Shown: piece after piece, positions 24,666-35,704 of the stretch
Layout of the letters: each line of letters starts with the position of its first letter
How positions within the stretch are numbered: the stretch's first letter is position 1
Assembly: GCF_001552135.1 (NCBI RefSeq)
Contig: NZ_BCQP01000029.1
Coordinates: 62,001-126,000 of the forward strand
Direction of reading: 5' to 3'
DNA: 64,000 nucleotides
Source of the DNA: Actinomadura chibensis NBRC 106107
GTDB lineage: Bacteria; Actinomycetota; Actinomycetes; Streptosporangiales; Streptosporangiaceae
Notes under the pieces: generated by a model
The model's database searches: none
The model's input: only the letters and a program-made list of their open reading frames with translations
Told to the model about the DNA's origin: nothing
Made by a program: the position numbers and the translations under genes

Positions 24666-26750
24666 ATGTCTGCGTTCCTGGGACGGCTCGGCCGGTTCTG
24701 CTTCCGGCGGCGGCTCGCGGTCGTGCTGGCCTGGACCGGGCTGCTCGCCGCCGCCCTGCTGGCCGGCGCGACGCTCGCCGAACCCGCCCCGGACACGTTC
24801 TCCGTCCCGGGAACCGAGTCGCAGCGCGCCAACGACGTGCTCGCCGACCGGTTTCCACAGGCCGCGGCCGGGAAGGCGGCGGCGAAGATCGTGTTCACCG
24901 GCGAGCGCGCCGGACCCGCCCTCCCGAGGGCGTCCGTCGACCAGGCGCTCGACCGTGTCAGGTCGGCGCCGAAGGTGGCCGAGGTCTCCCCGGCGACGGT
25001 CTCGCGCACCGGACGAACCGCCGTCGCCGAGGTCGCCTACCGCGTCCCCGAGTACGAGCTGACCGGCGCCGACCGCGCCGCGCTGCGCGCCGCCGCGACC
25101 GTGCCCGGCCTGCGGGTGGAGATGAGCGGCGACGCGGTCGCGCCGCCGGAGGAGGGCGCCGGGGAGCTGCTCGGCGTCGCGGTCGCGGCGGTCGTCCTGT
25201 TCGGCACGCTGGGTTCGTTCGTCGCGGCCGGGTTGCCGCTGCTCACGGCCGCCGCCGGGATCGCGATCGGGCTGTCGGCGATCAGCGCCGCCACCGCCGT
25301 GGTCGAGCTGAGCTCCGACGCGTCGGCGCTGGCGCTGATGCTCGGTCTCGCCGTCGCGATCGACTACGCGCTGTTCGTCATCTCCCGCTACCGCGAGGAG
25401 GTCCGGGACGGGCACGCCCCGGTCGACGCGGCCGGGCGCGCCGCCGCCACCGCCGGGTCCGCGGTCGTGTTCGCCGGGCTCACCGTGATCATCGCGCTCG
25501 CGGGCCTCGCCGTCGTGGACATCCCCGTCCTGACGAAGCTCGGGCTGTCGGCCGCGTTCACGGTCGCGGTCGCCGTGGCGGTCGCGCTGACGCTGCTGCC
25601 CGCGTTGCTCGGTTTCGCCGGACGCCGCGCGCTCGGCGGCCGCCGTCCCGCCGCCGACCCGGCCGGACGGCGCTGGGCCCGGTTCGTCACCGCGCGGCCG
25701 GTCCCCGTCCTCGCCGTGGCGGTCGCCGGGCTGGCCGTCGCGGCGGCGCCCGCGCTCGGCCTGCGCCTCGGCCTGCCGGACGACGGCACCGCCCCGTCCG
25801 GGACGACGCAACGCGCGGCATACGACCTGCTCGCCGCGGACTTCGGCCCGGGGATCAACGGGCCGCTGACGCTGGTCGTCCAGTCGCCCCGAAACACGAG
25901 AACCACCGCCGAGCGGGTCGCGCGGCAGGTCGCGTCGCTTCCCCGGGTGGCGTCGGTCGGCGAACCGCTGCTCAACCGAACCGGCGACACGGCGCTGCTG
26001 AACGTCGTCCCCACGAGCGGCCCGACGAGCGAGGACACCGAGAGGCTGATCAACGACATCCGGGACCGCTTCCACGGCGACGGGGTCGCGGTCACCGGCC
26101 GGACGGCGCTCGACATCGACACGTCGGCCAAGCTCGCGGACGCCCTCGTCCCCTATCTCGCGGTCGTCATCGGACTGGCGTTCATCCTGCTCACCCTCGT
26201 GTTCCGGTCAGTCGCGGTGCCGTTGAAGGCCACGCTCGGCTTCCTGCTCAGCGTCGCCGCGACGTTCGGCGCGGTCGTCGCGGTGTTCCAGTGGGGGTGG
26301 CTGGACGCGCTCGGCGTGGTCCACTCGTCCGGCATCATCGTGAACCTGCTGCCGGTCATGCTGATCGGCCTCGTGTTCGGCCTGGCCATGGACTACCAGG
26401 TCTTCCTCGTCACCCGGATGCGGGAGGCGCACGTGCGCGGCGCCGCGCCCGCCGAGGCCGCCGCCACCGGCCTCGCGCACGGCGCCCGCGTCGTCACCGC
26501 CGCCGCGATCATCATGACCAGCGTGTTCGGGGGTTTCATCCTGTCCGACACCCCGATGGCGCAGTCGTTCGGCTTCGCGCTCGCCGCCGCCGTGCTGTTC
26601 GACGCGTTCGTCGTCCGGCTGACGATCGTGCCCGCCGTGATGGCCCTGCTCGGACGCGCCGGATGGTGGCTGCCCGCCCGGCTCGACCGCGTCCTGCCGC
26701 ACGTGGACGTGGAGGGCGCGCCGGTAGGCTCGGCGGTGGAAGCGGGCTAG
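24666..26750 (+). CDS. MmpL/RND-superfamily membrane transporter
   Basis: The 694-residue protein has the MMPL layout: one N-terminal helix, a large extracytoplasmic loop (about residues 40-165), a five- to six-helix block with LGLAVAIDYALFVISRYREE (helix 4 D-Y motif for proton relay), a second loop, and a second block with LVFGLAMDYQVFLVTRMRE. It probably exports a lipid or drug by proton antiport. ATG 24666 is preferred to a GTG three codons upstream. The palindromic operator and the adjacent TetR gene indicate local repression. Confidence 0.9.
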   Translation: MSAFLGRLGRFCFRRRLAVVLAWTGLLAAALLAGATLAEPAPDTFSVPGTESQRANDVLADRFPQAAAGKAAAKIVFTGERAGPALPRASVDQALDRVRSAPKVAEVSPATVSRTGRTAVAEVAYRVPEYELTGADRAALRAAATVPGLRVEMSGDAVAPPEEGAGELLGVAVAAVVLFGTLGSFVAAGLPLLTAAAGIAIGLSAISAATAVVELSSDASALALMLGLAVAIDYALFVISRYREEVRDGHAPVDAAGRAAATAGSAVVFAGLTVIIALAGLAVVDIPVLTKLGLSAAFTVAVAVAVALTLLPALLGFAGRRALGGRRPAADPAGRRWARFVTARPVPVLAVAVAGLAVAAAPALGLRLGLPDDGTAPSGTTQRAAYDLLAADFGPGINGPLTLVVQSPRNTRTTAERVARQVASLPRVASVGEPLLNRTGDTALLNVVPTSGPTSEDTERLINDIRDRFHGDGVAVTGRTALDIDTSAKLADALVPYLAVVIGLAFILLTLVFRSVAVPLKATLGFLLSVAATFGAVVAVFQWGWLDALGVVHSSGIIVNLLPVMLIGLVFGLAMDYQVFLVTRMREAHVRGAAPAEAAATGLAHGARVVTAAAIIMTSVFGGFILSDTPMAQSFGFALAAAVLFDAFVVRLTIVPAVMALLGRAGWWLPARLDRVLPHVDVEGAPVGSAVEAG

Positions 26751-26762
26751 GGAAGGCGGGGC

Positions 26763-27329
26763 ATGGCGGCCAAGCAGGGCCTTCGGGAACTGAAGAAGGC
26801 GAGGACGCGGGCCGCGATCCAGCGGGAGGCGCTTCGCCTGTTTCGCGAACAGGGCTACGAGTCGACCACCGTGGAGCAGGTGGCGCAGGCGGCGGAGGTC
26901 GCGCACACCACCGTCTTCCGCTACTTCCCCACCAAGGAGGACCTCGTCATCACCGACGAGACCGACCCGGTGTTCTTCGAGTCGCTCCGCGCCCAGCCGC
27001 CTGACCTGCCGCCGATCCAGGCGCTGCGCGCCGCGATGCGGGACGTCCTCGGCGGCTTCTCCGCCGACGACCTCGCCGCGGGCCACGACCGGACCGTCCT
27101 GATCCTGTCCGTTCCCGCGTTGCGCGGCGTCGCGTTCGGCAGTTTCATCGACACCATGCGCACGGTGACCGCCATTCTCGCCGAGCGCACCGACCGCCCC
27201 CTGCCCGAGATCCGGACGCTGACCGGCGCGGCCTTCGGCATCATGCTCGACCTGATGCTCCGCTGGGCGGACGACCCGTCCCTGGACCTCCCCCGAGCCC
27301 TGGACGAGGCCCTCGCCACCCTCGGCTGA
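26763..27329 (+). CDS. TetR-family regulator of the mmpL operon
   Basis: The 188-residue protein has the TetR helix-turn-helix (ALRLFREQGYESTTVEQVAQ, HTTVFRYFPTKEDLV) and a variable ligand domain. It starts 12 nt after the transporter stop behind GGAAGGCGGGGC and is likely co-transcribed. The arrangement suggests auto-regulation through CTATCGCGATAG at 24636. Confidence 0.92.
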   Translation: MAAKQGLRELKKARTRAAIQREALRLFREQGYESTTVEQVAQAAEVAHTTVFRYFPTKEDLVITDETDPVFFESLRAQPPDLPPIQALRAAMRDVLGGFSADDLAAGHDRTVLILSVPALRGVAFGSFIDTMRTVTAILAERTDRPLPEIRTLTGAAFGIMLDLMLRWADDPSLDLPRALDEALATLG

Positions 27330-27404
27330 ATGGCCCCGTTCCCCGAACCCGCCGGGCTCCGAGCTGCTACTAATGATCACTGCCGCACGAGGAGGTTCCG
27401 GAGC

Positions 27405-28016
27405 GTGAGCACGCAGCTCAGGTTGTACAGCGTCAGTCTCGGGACGCTCGACATACTGGTCCGGCCGACGAACGTCTGGCTGGCCGAGGAGTCCCGGACG
27501 CAGGCCGCCGCCATCGACGCGGAGGGCTACGTCAAGGGCTCGCGCACGGTCACCGAGGCGCTTGAGGACATCCTGCACGACCGTCCCAAGGACCCGGACG
27601 CCGGAAACGCCTACGGCCACGCCTGGGAAATCGTCATCGAGCAACTCGAATCGAAGCGCTTCGACTTCGGCCCGATGAAACTGGGCGCCCGTTTCCTGGA
27701 CGAGGCGAGCAGCGAGCTGAAATGCCTGGACGTCCCGGCCGAGCTGACCCCGGTGGGCTTCATGTACAACTCGCCGTTCACGGGGACGCCCCACCCGTCC
27801 GACCTCCCGGCCATCGGACACCTCCCCGCATCCCAGGTAGCCGCCCTCCTGACGGCCTACCAAGCGGCCGAAGACCGCCTCACGAACCCCGACCACAAGG
27901 CTCTGGCCCACACCATCATCACGGCCGCCGAAGAGGTAGTGGACTTCAACCGTTTCGCCGACGGAATGGAAGACGAAGACATCCCCTACTGCGACCTGGT
28001 CACCTTCTACTCCTGA
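27405..28016 (+). CDS. Conserved actinobacterial protein of unknown function
   Basis: The 203-residue soluble protein begins at GTG 27405 after GAGGAGGTTCC. It has no signal peptide or membrane helix. Motif-like segments are EALEDILHDRPKDPDAGNAY and a late acidic helix (EEVVDFNRFADGMEDEDIPY). I do not recognise the family with confidence (it resembles DUF7691-type streptomycete proteins). It is convergent with the SnoaL-like gene, one base apart. Confidence 0.75.
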   Translation: MSTQLRLYSVSLGTLDILVRPTNVWLAEESRTQAAAIDAEGYVKGSRTVTEALEDILHDRPKDPDAGNAYGHAWEIVIEQLESKRFDFGPMKLGARFLDEASSELKCLDVPAELTPVGFMYNSPFTGTPHPSDLPAIGHLPASQVAALLTAYQAAEDRLTNPDHKALAHTIITAAEEVVDFNRFADGMEDEDIPYCDLVTFYS

Positions 28017-28017
28017 A

Positions 28018-28419
28018 CTACACCGGGCTGGCGGCCCCGTGCCATTGCACGGTGTCGGTGTACTGGTGCAGCCAGGAGATCAGCCCATCAGCAACCCGCC
28101 ACAGGTGGACGAACTCGGCCTCGTACTCGCGCCCCGTCGCCCGCGCGGCACCCCGATAACGGCCGGTCACCACGACCATTCCGTCCGTCGTCTCATGCCA
28201 GGACTCGGCGTAGGGAGCCGTGTCGAAATCGGCGAACACCGCGCCCCACACTTTTTCGAGCGTCTCGCGCGGCCCGTGGAACGTCCCGCCCGCGCCGCAC
28301 GGAAGCCCGGGCGCGGTGTGCGCCTCGAACGCCGGATGCAGGATCGCCAGGATCGCCGCCCCGTCCCCCGCCTGCGCGGCCCCGTAGAACCGCGCGACGA
28401 GATCCGTCTCCACCGACAT
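28018..28419 (-). CDS. SnoaL-like/NTF2-fold protein
   Basis: The 133-residue protein has the SnoaL pattern: VARFYGAAQAGDGAAILAIL helices, FHGPRETLEKVW, TDGMVVVTGRYRGAA and the final EFVHLWRVADGLISWLHQYTD strand pair. Such proteins are cone-fold enzymes or binding proteins, often isomerases or hydrolases of small ligands; the substrate cannot be told. ATG 28419 has GAGG six bases upstream. It is divergent from a TetR gene and the two share an operator region. Confidence 0.82.
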   Translation of the reverse strand: MSVETDLVARFYGAAQAGDGAAILAILHPAFEAHTAPGLPCGAGGTFHGPRETLEKVWGAVFADFDTAPYAESWHETTDGMVVVTGRYRGAARATGREYEAEFVHLWRVADGLISWLHQYTDTVQWHGAASPV

Positions 28420-28443
28420 GCGCACCTCATTTTAGAGATGATG

Positions 28444-28451
28444 TTCTAGAA
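28444..28451. promoter_or_regulatory. Palindrome in the SnoaL/TetR divergent promoter
   Basis: TTCTAGAA (28444-28451) is centred in the 62-nt gap between the divergent genes, with AGAG and CTCT arms a few bases outside. It is a likely site for the divergent TetR protein. Confidence 0.45.
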
Positions 28452-28481
28452 TGCTCTACTACTAGCATCGGGAGGGGCCCC

Positions 28482-29084
28482 TTGGGAAGACCGGCGAAGT
28501 TCGACCAGGACCAGATCCTCGACGCGGCCCTCGCCGTCACCGCCGACGACGGCCCCGCCGCCGCGACGATCGCCGCCATCGCGGGACGGCTCGGCGCCCC
28601 GTCCGGCTCCCTCTACCACCGCTTCGGCTCCCGCGACCTGCTCCTCGCGACGTTGTGGACGCGCACCGTCCGCCGCTTCCAGAAGGGCTTCATCGAGGCC
28701 CTGAACGCGGACGACCCCGAATCCGCCGCCCTGCACACCCCGCGCTGGTGCCGCACCCACATGGCCGAGGCCGCCGTCCTACTCCTCTACCGCCGCCAAG
28801 ACCTCGCGACCACCTGGCCCACCGAACCGACCGAAGCCCTAGCCACCCTGAACACCCGCCTAACAAAGGCCCTGGACGCCTACATAACCCGCCACCCCAC
28901 CACCGACCGCAACGGCCTCGTATTCGCCACAGTGGACGCCCCCTACGGCGCCGTCCGCCGCCACCTCCAGGAGCGCCACCCCCCGCCCCCATACGTGGAC
29001 GCCCTAATAACGAAGACCTGCCAAGCCGTCCTCGGACCTCACACCCCACCAACCCCCCGCACAACAGCTTCGTCCGGCGAGTAG
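28482..29084 (+). CDS. TetR-family regulator
   Basis: The 200-residue protein starts at TTG 28482 behind GGGAGGGG. The N terminus is a TetR DNA-binding domain (KFDQDQILDAALAVTADDG, GAPSGSLYHRFGSRDLLLAT); the C terminus is a Pro/Thr-rich tail. Towards the 3' end codon use moves away from the strong G/C third-position bias of the neighbours. It is divergent from the SnoaL gene and probably controls it. Confidence 0.88.
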   Translation: MGRPAKFDQDQILDAALAVTADDGPAAATIAAIAGRLGAPSGSLYHRFGSRDLLLATLWTRTVRRFQKGFIEALNADDPESAALHTPRWCRTHMAEAAVLLLYRRQDLATTWPTEPTEALATLNTRLTKALDAYITRHPTTDRNGLVFATVDAPYGAVRRHLQERHPPPPYVDALITKTCQAVLGPHTPPTPRTTASSGE

Positions 29085-29359
29085 ACAACGGGCCCAACCC
29101 ACACACGCACCACACCGACAACCTGGGCACGATCAGGCGCGGCGGGATTGACGCCAATGCGCCAAGCCCAATTCGCCAACAATCCCTCGGTCGTCGCAAG
29201 GCAGGTCGTAACAAGCGTGCAAGCCCGTCCCTTGTCATCCCACGTATGCCAAAGAGCCCACCCCTCCGGACGCGCCTCAACCCCAACAGCGAGCAGACCT
29301 CGGCATAGAAGCCCGACGGCCCGTCCAGGGTGCGACAGGCCCCCTTGGTTCGAGCCCGC
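29039..29359 (-). pseudogene. Possible gene remnant without a start codon, beside CRISPR array A
   Basis: A minus-strand frame of about 106 codons ends at TGA 29039-29041 and is bounded upstream by TGA near 29362. It reads like real protein (ALWHTWDDKGRACTLVTTCL, GLLANWAWRIGVNP) but has no ATG or good GTG start, and the overlapping frame has a plausible N-terminal piece (GPSGFYAEVCSLLG), as if one base had been lost. It begins just beyond the distal CRISPR repeat and overlaps the 3' end of the TetR gene. I do not recognise the family. Confidence 0.3.
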
Positions 29360-29370
29360 TCAAGTGACTT

Positions 29371-29534
29371 CTCTGTAACCCTCGTAGGGGCGACGAGGAC
29401 TACCTCAAGGTCTACCGGATGGAGGTCGGCAACACGTTGCGAACCCTCGGAGGGGCGATGAGGACCGGCACCGCAACAGCGGGAATGGTTGCGTGCTCTC
29501 GGCAGTTGCGAACCCTCGTAGGGGCGATGAGGAC
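29371..29534 (-). CRISPR. Short CRISPR array A (3 repeats, 2 spacers)
   Basis: 30-bp repeats lie at 29505-29534, 29436-29465 and 29371-29400. Read from the leader they follow GTCCTCATCGCCCCT then NCGAGGGTTCGCAAC. Spacers are 29466-29504 (39 bp) and 29401-29435 (35 bp). The leader-distal repeat has decayed at one end. The inner CCCT/AGGG arms can pair. The leader lies on the right, so the array reads on the minus strand. No cas gene is in the window. Confidence 0.8.
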
Positions 29535-29690
29535 CCCATGGTAAAGGCGCTGGCCGGATGCCGTCTGGGCGACCGTGCATGGAGCGCGATTTCAGCAGAC
29601 CTCCGGTTGTGCATGAGCTCCCGGCGTGTCGCTGAAACGATCATGCCCGGATCCTGACGGCGGCACGTCTGTAGCGTCTGAGACTGGCCC
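29535..29690 (-). other. CRISPR leader A
   Basis: On the minus strand this segment contains GATCGTTTCAGCGACACGCC, CATGCACGGTCGCC, GGCATCC and TTTACCATGG directly before the first repeat. The same landmarks in the same order precede array B (50945-51110), and the last ones precede array C. The outer limit is approximate. Confidence 0.65.
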
Positions 29691-29847
29691 GGTCGCTCGC
29701 ACCCGCTTGGATCGGGTTCCCTCTGTCGTCAGGGGTGGTCGGGGACGGTGGGACCGGCCCGGAGAGGCCGCATGCCCGTCGTCCCCGACCGGCCCGGCGG
29801 GCCGCCTTGACCCTGTAGAGAAAGTTCTCGACGCCGGGGGCTCCGGG

Positions 29848-30115
29848 CTAGCTCACCCCCTGCTGCTCGTCGCGCTCTGTGTGCTGGTTGCGGATGGCTT
29901 GGGCTTGCTGGATGCGGTTGCGGGCCTGCTGCCCAGAAGTGTTCGTCGTGCATGAGGCCGCTGCCGAGGTACTCCCACTGTCCGGTGGTGCGGTTCGGGT
30001 CAGGGGCGGGTCGTCATGCGGCTTGGCGGGCTGCCTGGGCGGCGTGGTCGGCTCGGGCCTGGCATAGCTCGGTGAGGGTGACCGGGTACCGGAGGGATTT
30101 GGAAGAGAAGTGTGC
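29848..30115 (-). pseudogene. Decayed C-terminal part of a plasmid replication initiator (RepSA-like)
   Basis: The minus strand reads HFSSKSLRYPVTLTELCQAR and ADHAAQAARQAA then a stop. After a short gap comes TGQWEYLGSGLMHDEHFWAA, and after a one-base frame change RNRIQQAQAIRNQHTERDEQ ending at TAG 29848-29850. HFSSKS-x-RY plus a following ARADH helix resembles the C terminus of replication initiators of pSAM2-type integrating plasmids. The internal stop and frame change mark it as dead. No integrase or att site was seen. The family call is from memory and moderate. Confidence 0.45.
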
Positions 30116-30299
30116 GCGCGGCGTTGTGGCGCGGTTGGAGGCAGCCGGAGTTGCGCGGCCTCGGCGGGTGGTGTCGGCGGGTAGGGGGACACGGGCGGTG
30201 GCCAGTGGGCTCGTCTCGTCGAATTGCTGGCGGGTGGTGGAGGTGGTCGTGGGGGTAGGTGAGCTGCGCGTTTTGGAGGCTGGGAGCGCGCGCCTAGGG

Positions 30300-30992
30300 T
30301 CAGGCGCGGAGGATGGCCGTTATCACTGCTCGGGTTTCGGTTAGGTCGGGGAGGACTGCTTCGGCGCCTGAGAGGCGTAGGGCGGCGGCTGGGGTTGCGC
30401 CGGTCGCTACGGCGACTATGTGGGCGCCGCCTTCGTGGGCTGCGCGGACGTCGTGGGGAGTGTCGCCTATCAGGACGGTGTTGGACGCCGTGAATTGCTC
30501 TCCGTATTGGCGGGACGCGCGCCGCTGGGCGAGTTTCACCAAGGGCGGGCGTTCGAGAGCGTCCTCGCCGTAGGCGCCCGCGTCGAGGTCGAAGAAGCCG
30601 GTGAGGCCGAAGGCGGTCAGTTTGCATTCGGCGATCCGGCGGGTGTTGCCCGTCAGGGCCGACTGGACCACGTCGGGGCGGGCGGCGAGGGCCTTCAGGG
30701 CGGCGCGGGCGCCGGGGAGGACGTGGCCCCGGACGGGGAGTTCGGTGCGGCGGGCCTCGAAGGCAAGGGCCAGGGCGTCCAGGAAAGACGAGGTCAGGGA
30801 CGGTGTCGGGGTCACGCCGTGGTGCTGGAGGGTCTCGGCGGTGATGGCGCGGTCGGTGCGTCCCGCCATGGGGGCGATCCGGAGGGGGGCGCGGCCGATC
30901 AGGCGGTGGAAGACGGACGCGTAGATCTCACCGCTGAGGCCGCCCGCGTTAATGAGGGTGTGATCGATGTCCCAGAGCACCAGTGTTCGCAC
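30300..30992 (-). CDS. HAD-superfamily hydrolase (phosphoglycolate phosphatase-like)
   Basis: The 230-residue protein has motif I DIDHTLI (nucleophile and acid Asp), motif II SALTGNT, a Lys-containing motif III region and motif IV IGDTPHDVRAAHEGG. The C1 cap is small and helical. It would hydrolyse a small phosphate ester; the substrate is unknown. The start is GTG 30992. It is divergent from the CYTH-CHAD gene, 119 nt apart. Confidence 0.85.
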   Translation of the reverse strand: MRTLVLWDIDHTLINAGGLSGEIYASVFHRLIGRAPLRIAPMAGRTDRAITAETLQHHGVTPTPSLTSSFLDALALAFEARRTELPVRGHVLPGARAALKALAARPDVVQSALTGNTRRIAECKLTAFGLTGFFDLDAGAYGEDALERPPLVKLAQRRASRQYGEQFTASNTVLIGDTPHDVRAAHEGGAHIVAVATGATPAAALRLSGAEAVLPDLTETRAVITAILRA

Positions 30993-31111
30993 CTGAGCAT
31001 GCTAGGCGGGCGCCGTCGACCCCCACTTTTCTGTTGTTGTTCACCTTGCCGTGGAATCCTTGTCACCTGGGTGTGGAGCGGTGCCGGACCCCTTCCTGGA
31101 GGAGCTGAAGC

Positions 31112-32605
31112 GTGGCCGAAAGGCATCTGGAGATAGAGCAGAAGTACGACGCCGCGTCCGACTTCGTCCTGCCGGATCTGGACGGGCTGCCGGACGTGGC
31201 CTCCACGGGGACGCCCGAGGCGCACGAACTGTACGCGACCTACTACGACACCGACGATTTCCGGCTCGCCGCGCACGGGATCACGCTGCGCCGCCGCCGC
31301 GGCGGGACGGACGCGGGCTGGCATCTCAAGATGCCCGCCGGTCCGGACAGCAAGCAGGAGCTGCGGGCGCCGCTGGGACGTCCGAGCGTGGTGCCGGCGC
31401 GGCTGTCGGCGCTGGTCGCGGCCTATACGCGGGGCGCGGAGCTGAGGCCGGTCGCGACGCTGGACACCGGGCGGACGGTCGTCCGGCTGTACGACGCGGA
31501 CGGCCGCGAGCTGGCGGAGATCGCCGACGACCTGGTCACCGGGCGGGCCGGGGCGGGCGCCGAGCCCGACCGCTGGCGCGAGGTCGAGGTGGAGCTCGCC
31601 GGTGGGACGCCGGACCTGCTGAAGGCGACCGGGAAGCGGCTGCGCAAGTGCGGCGCGCGGCGGGCCGCGTCGTCGTCGAAGCTCGGCCGGCTGCTCGGCG
31701 GGGCGGTGACGCCGTCGGCGGCGGCCGCGGCGCGGGCGGCGGCGCGGTCGCGGGTCGCGGCGGCCACCTGGAACGGCAAGGGCCCCGTGGTGTCGACCGG
31801 CGAGGTCGTCCTCGCCTACCTCGCCGAGCAGGTCGACGCGGTGCTGGCGCTGGACCCGAAGGCCCGGCTGGCCGAGGACGACGCCGTCCACCGGATGCGG
31901 GTGGCGGTGCGGCGGCTGCGGAGCGCGCTGCGCAGCTACCGGCCCGTCCTGGACGCCGAGCGCACCGCGCCGCTGAACCCCGAGCTGCGGTGGCTCGCCG
32001 AGGTGCTCGGCGAGGTCCGCGACCGGGAAGTGCTGAGAATGCGTTTCGCGGGCGCGCCGTCCTTTCTGCTGGACGACCTGAAACAGCAGGAGCAGGCCGC
32101 CTACCGCCGCCTCAACGCGCATCTGAAGAGCGCCAGGTATTTCGCGATCCTCGACGAGCTGGACCGGCTCGTCCTCGATCCGCCGCTCGCGGGGGCGGCG
32201 GACAGAAAGGCGCGCAAGGAGCTGCCCGGTCTCGTCACGCGGGCGTGGACGCGAATGGCCAAGGACTACCACTCGATCAAGACCGCCGACGATCCCGACC
32301 TCGCCCGGCACGAGACCCGCAAGGCCGCCAAGCGGGCGCGCTACGCCGCCGAGCTGGCCGTGCCGGTGCTGGGCGTCGCGGCGAAACGGGTGGTCAAGGA
32401 CGCCAAGCGCATCCAGGAAGTGCTCGGCGACTACCAGGACGGCGTGATCGCCATGGAGCACCTGGAGGCCGCCGCCAGGCGCACCGATATCCCGGCCGAG
32501 GCGTTCACGCTGGGCGTCCTCTACGGGAAAGAGGAATGCGAGGCGGAGGCGGCGAGAGACCGCCTGTCCACTACGTGGTCGCAGACTTTGGGACCGTCGT
32601 TTTAG
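31112..32605 (+). CDS. CYTH-CHAD domain protein (inorganic triphosphatase/polyphosphate binding)
   Basis: In this 497-residue protein the N-terminal CYTH domain shows HLEIEQKYDA (the ExExK metal-phosphate motif), YYDTDDFRLAAHGITLRRRR and WHLKMP. The C-terminal CHAD domain, from about residue 235, has the conserved His/Arg helices (DDAVHRMRVAVRRLRSALRS, RHETRKAAKRARYAAEL). CHAD binds polyphosphate granules. GTG 31112 follows GGAGGAGC. It converges on the MutT1-type gene with a 35-bp overlap, and the adjacent ppk gene makes a polyphosphate role very likely. Confidence 0.92.
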   Translation: MAERHLEIEQKYDAASDFVLPDLDGLPDVASTGTPEAHELYATYYDTDDFRLAAHGITLRRRRGGTDAGWHLKMPAGPDSKQELRAPLGRPSVVPARLSALVAAYTRGAELRPVATLDTGRTVVRLYDADGRELAEIADDLVTGRAGAGAEPDRWREVEVELAGGTPDLLKATGKRLRKCGARRAASSSKLGRLLGGAVTPSAAAAARAAARSRVAAATWNGKGPVVSTGEVVLAYLAEQVDAVLALDPKARLAEDDAVHRMRVAVRRLRSALRSYRPVLDAERTAPLNPELRWLAEVLGEVRDREVLRMRFAGAPSFLLDDLKQQEQAAYRRLNAHLKSARYFAILDELDRLVLDPPLAGAADRKARKELPGLVTRAWTRMAKDYHSIKTADDPDLARHETRKAAKRARYAAELAVPVLGVAAKRVVKDAKRIQEVLGDYQDGVIAMEHLEAAARRTDIPAEAFTLGVLYGKEECEAEAARDRLSTTWSQTLGPSF

Positions 32606-33468
32606 GGCGGTGGCGTTCGAGAGCGGCCATTGAACCGTCGCTCACGTGCGCCACCCAGAACTCCGCCTTGCCCAGCGCGGGATCGTCCGGGACTTTCTGT
32701 CCGAGCGCCTTGCACAGTCCGGTGACGAGCGTGGAGACGATCTCGCCGTGCGTGCAGACGACGGCGGGGACGCCGTCCGCGACCAGGCCGAGCAGCGTCT
32801 CGACGGCCCGCTCAGGGCCGGTGTCCCCGACCGTGAACGCCGCCTCCGTGCCGACCGGCTCCCGCAGCCGCCGCGCGTAGGGCAGGACGGTCTCCGCGCA
32901 CCGCGCCGTCGCCGAGCTGACCAGCCGGAACGACCCGTACACCGCGAGCAGCCCGGCCAGCTCGACGGCCTCGGCGCGGCCCGCGGCGTCCAGCGGGCGC
33001 AGCTCGTCCGCCTCCCGCCAGCCGAGCTTCTCCCCCGCCGACGCGTGCCGCAGGATCACGAACGGCGTGGTGTGCAGCGGCCCGTTCAGGAACTCGCGGA
33101 GCAGGTCGACGTCGTGCCCGTAGCTGAGCCTCTCCTCCGCCTCGGCGGCGGGCAGCCAGGCCAGCTCGTCCACCTCGTCGTTCGGGGCGAACGCGCCCCC
33201 GGCGAGCGGGCGGGCCGCCCAGTAGTCGACGTGCTTCGTCCGGTCCCGGACGGGATACGTGCTGGTCGGGAGCCTGCGGCCGAGCCGGGGCACGATCCCG
33301 GTCTCCTCCTCGATCTCCCGGACCGCCGCCGCCAGCACGTGCTCGCCCTTGTCGACCTTCCCCTTGGGGAACGACCAGTCGTCGTAGCGCGGCCGGTGGA
33401 TCACCGCGAACTCGGCCTCGCCCAGCGGACCGTCCCGCCAGAGCAGCGCGCCCGCCGCCCGGATGACG

Positions 33469-33476
<8 letters not shown>
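32571..33476 (-). CDS. Nudix hydrolase-histidine phosphatase fusion (MutT1 type)
   Basis: The 301-residue protein has an N-terminal Nudix domain with the box GKVDKGEHVLAAAVREIEEE followed by TG, and a C-terminal histidine phosphatase domain with RHASAG and a later VCTHGEIV (second catalytic His). This is the architecture of mycobacterial MutT1, which removes 8-oxo-dGTP and hydrolyses dinucleoside polyphosphates. Its start overlaps the ppk stop by 8 bp, so the two are co-transcribed. Confidence 0.92.
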
Positions 33477-35553
<2,077 letters not shown>

Positions 35554-35627
35554 GCCGGAATTTTCTCCAAGGAAAGTGAACGGCAGTCGAACTCGGTTAT
35601 TACGCCCACGTATCCGACTCTCCGATC

Positions 35628-35654
35628 GTTCCCGGAGTTCCCGCAGTTCACTCG
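35628..35654. repeat. Three 9-bp GTTC direct repeats upstream of ppk1
   Basis: GTTCCCGGA, GTTCCCGCA and GTTCACTCG follow one another without gaps. They recall the GTTCAC units of streptomycete PHO boxes, but those repeat every 11 bp, so PhoP binding is only a possibility. Confidence 0.35.
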
Positions 35655-35704
35655 GTGCGCCGGAGGTCGATCGCGACCCGCCACGGTGTTCGCCGCGGTG
35701 CCCA

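Noticed and set aside
28690..29580. A 296-codon minus-strand gene covering CRISPR array A
   Set aside because: It crosses the repeats and the antisense of the TetR gene and has composition of a shadow frame; only the shorter frame at 29039-29359 looks protein-like.
35628..35654. A standard PHO box upstream of ppk1
   Set aside because: The repeats are 9 bp apart, not 11, and only one has GTTCAC; kept only as a direct repeat.
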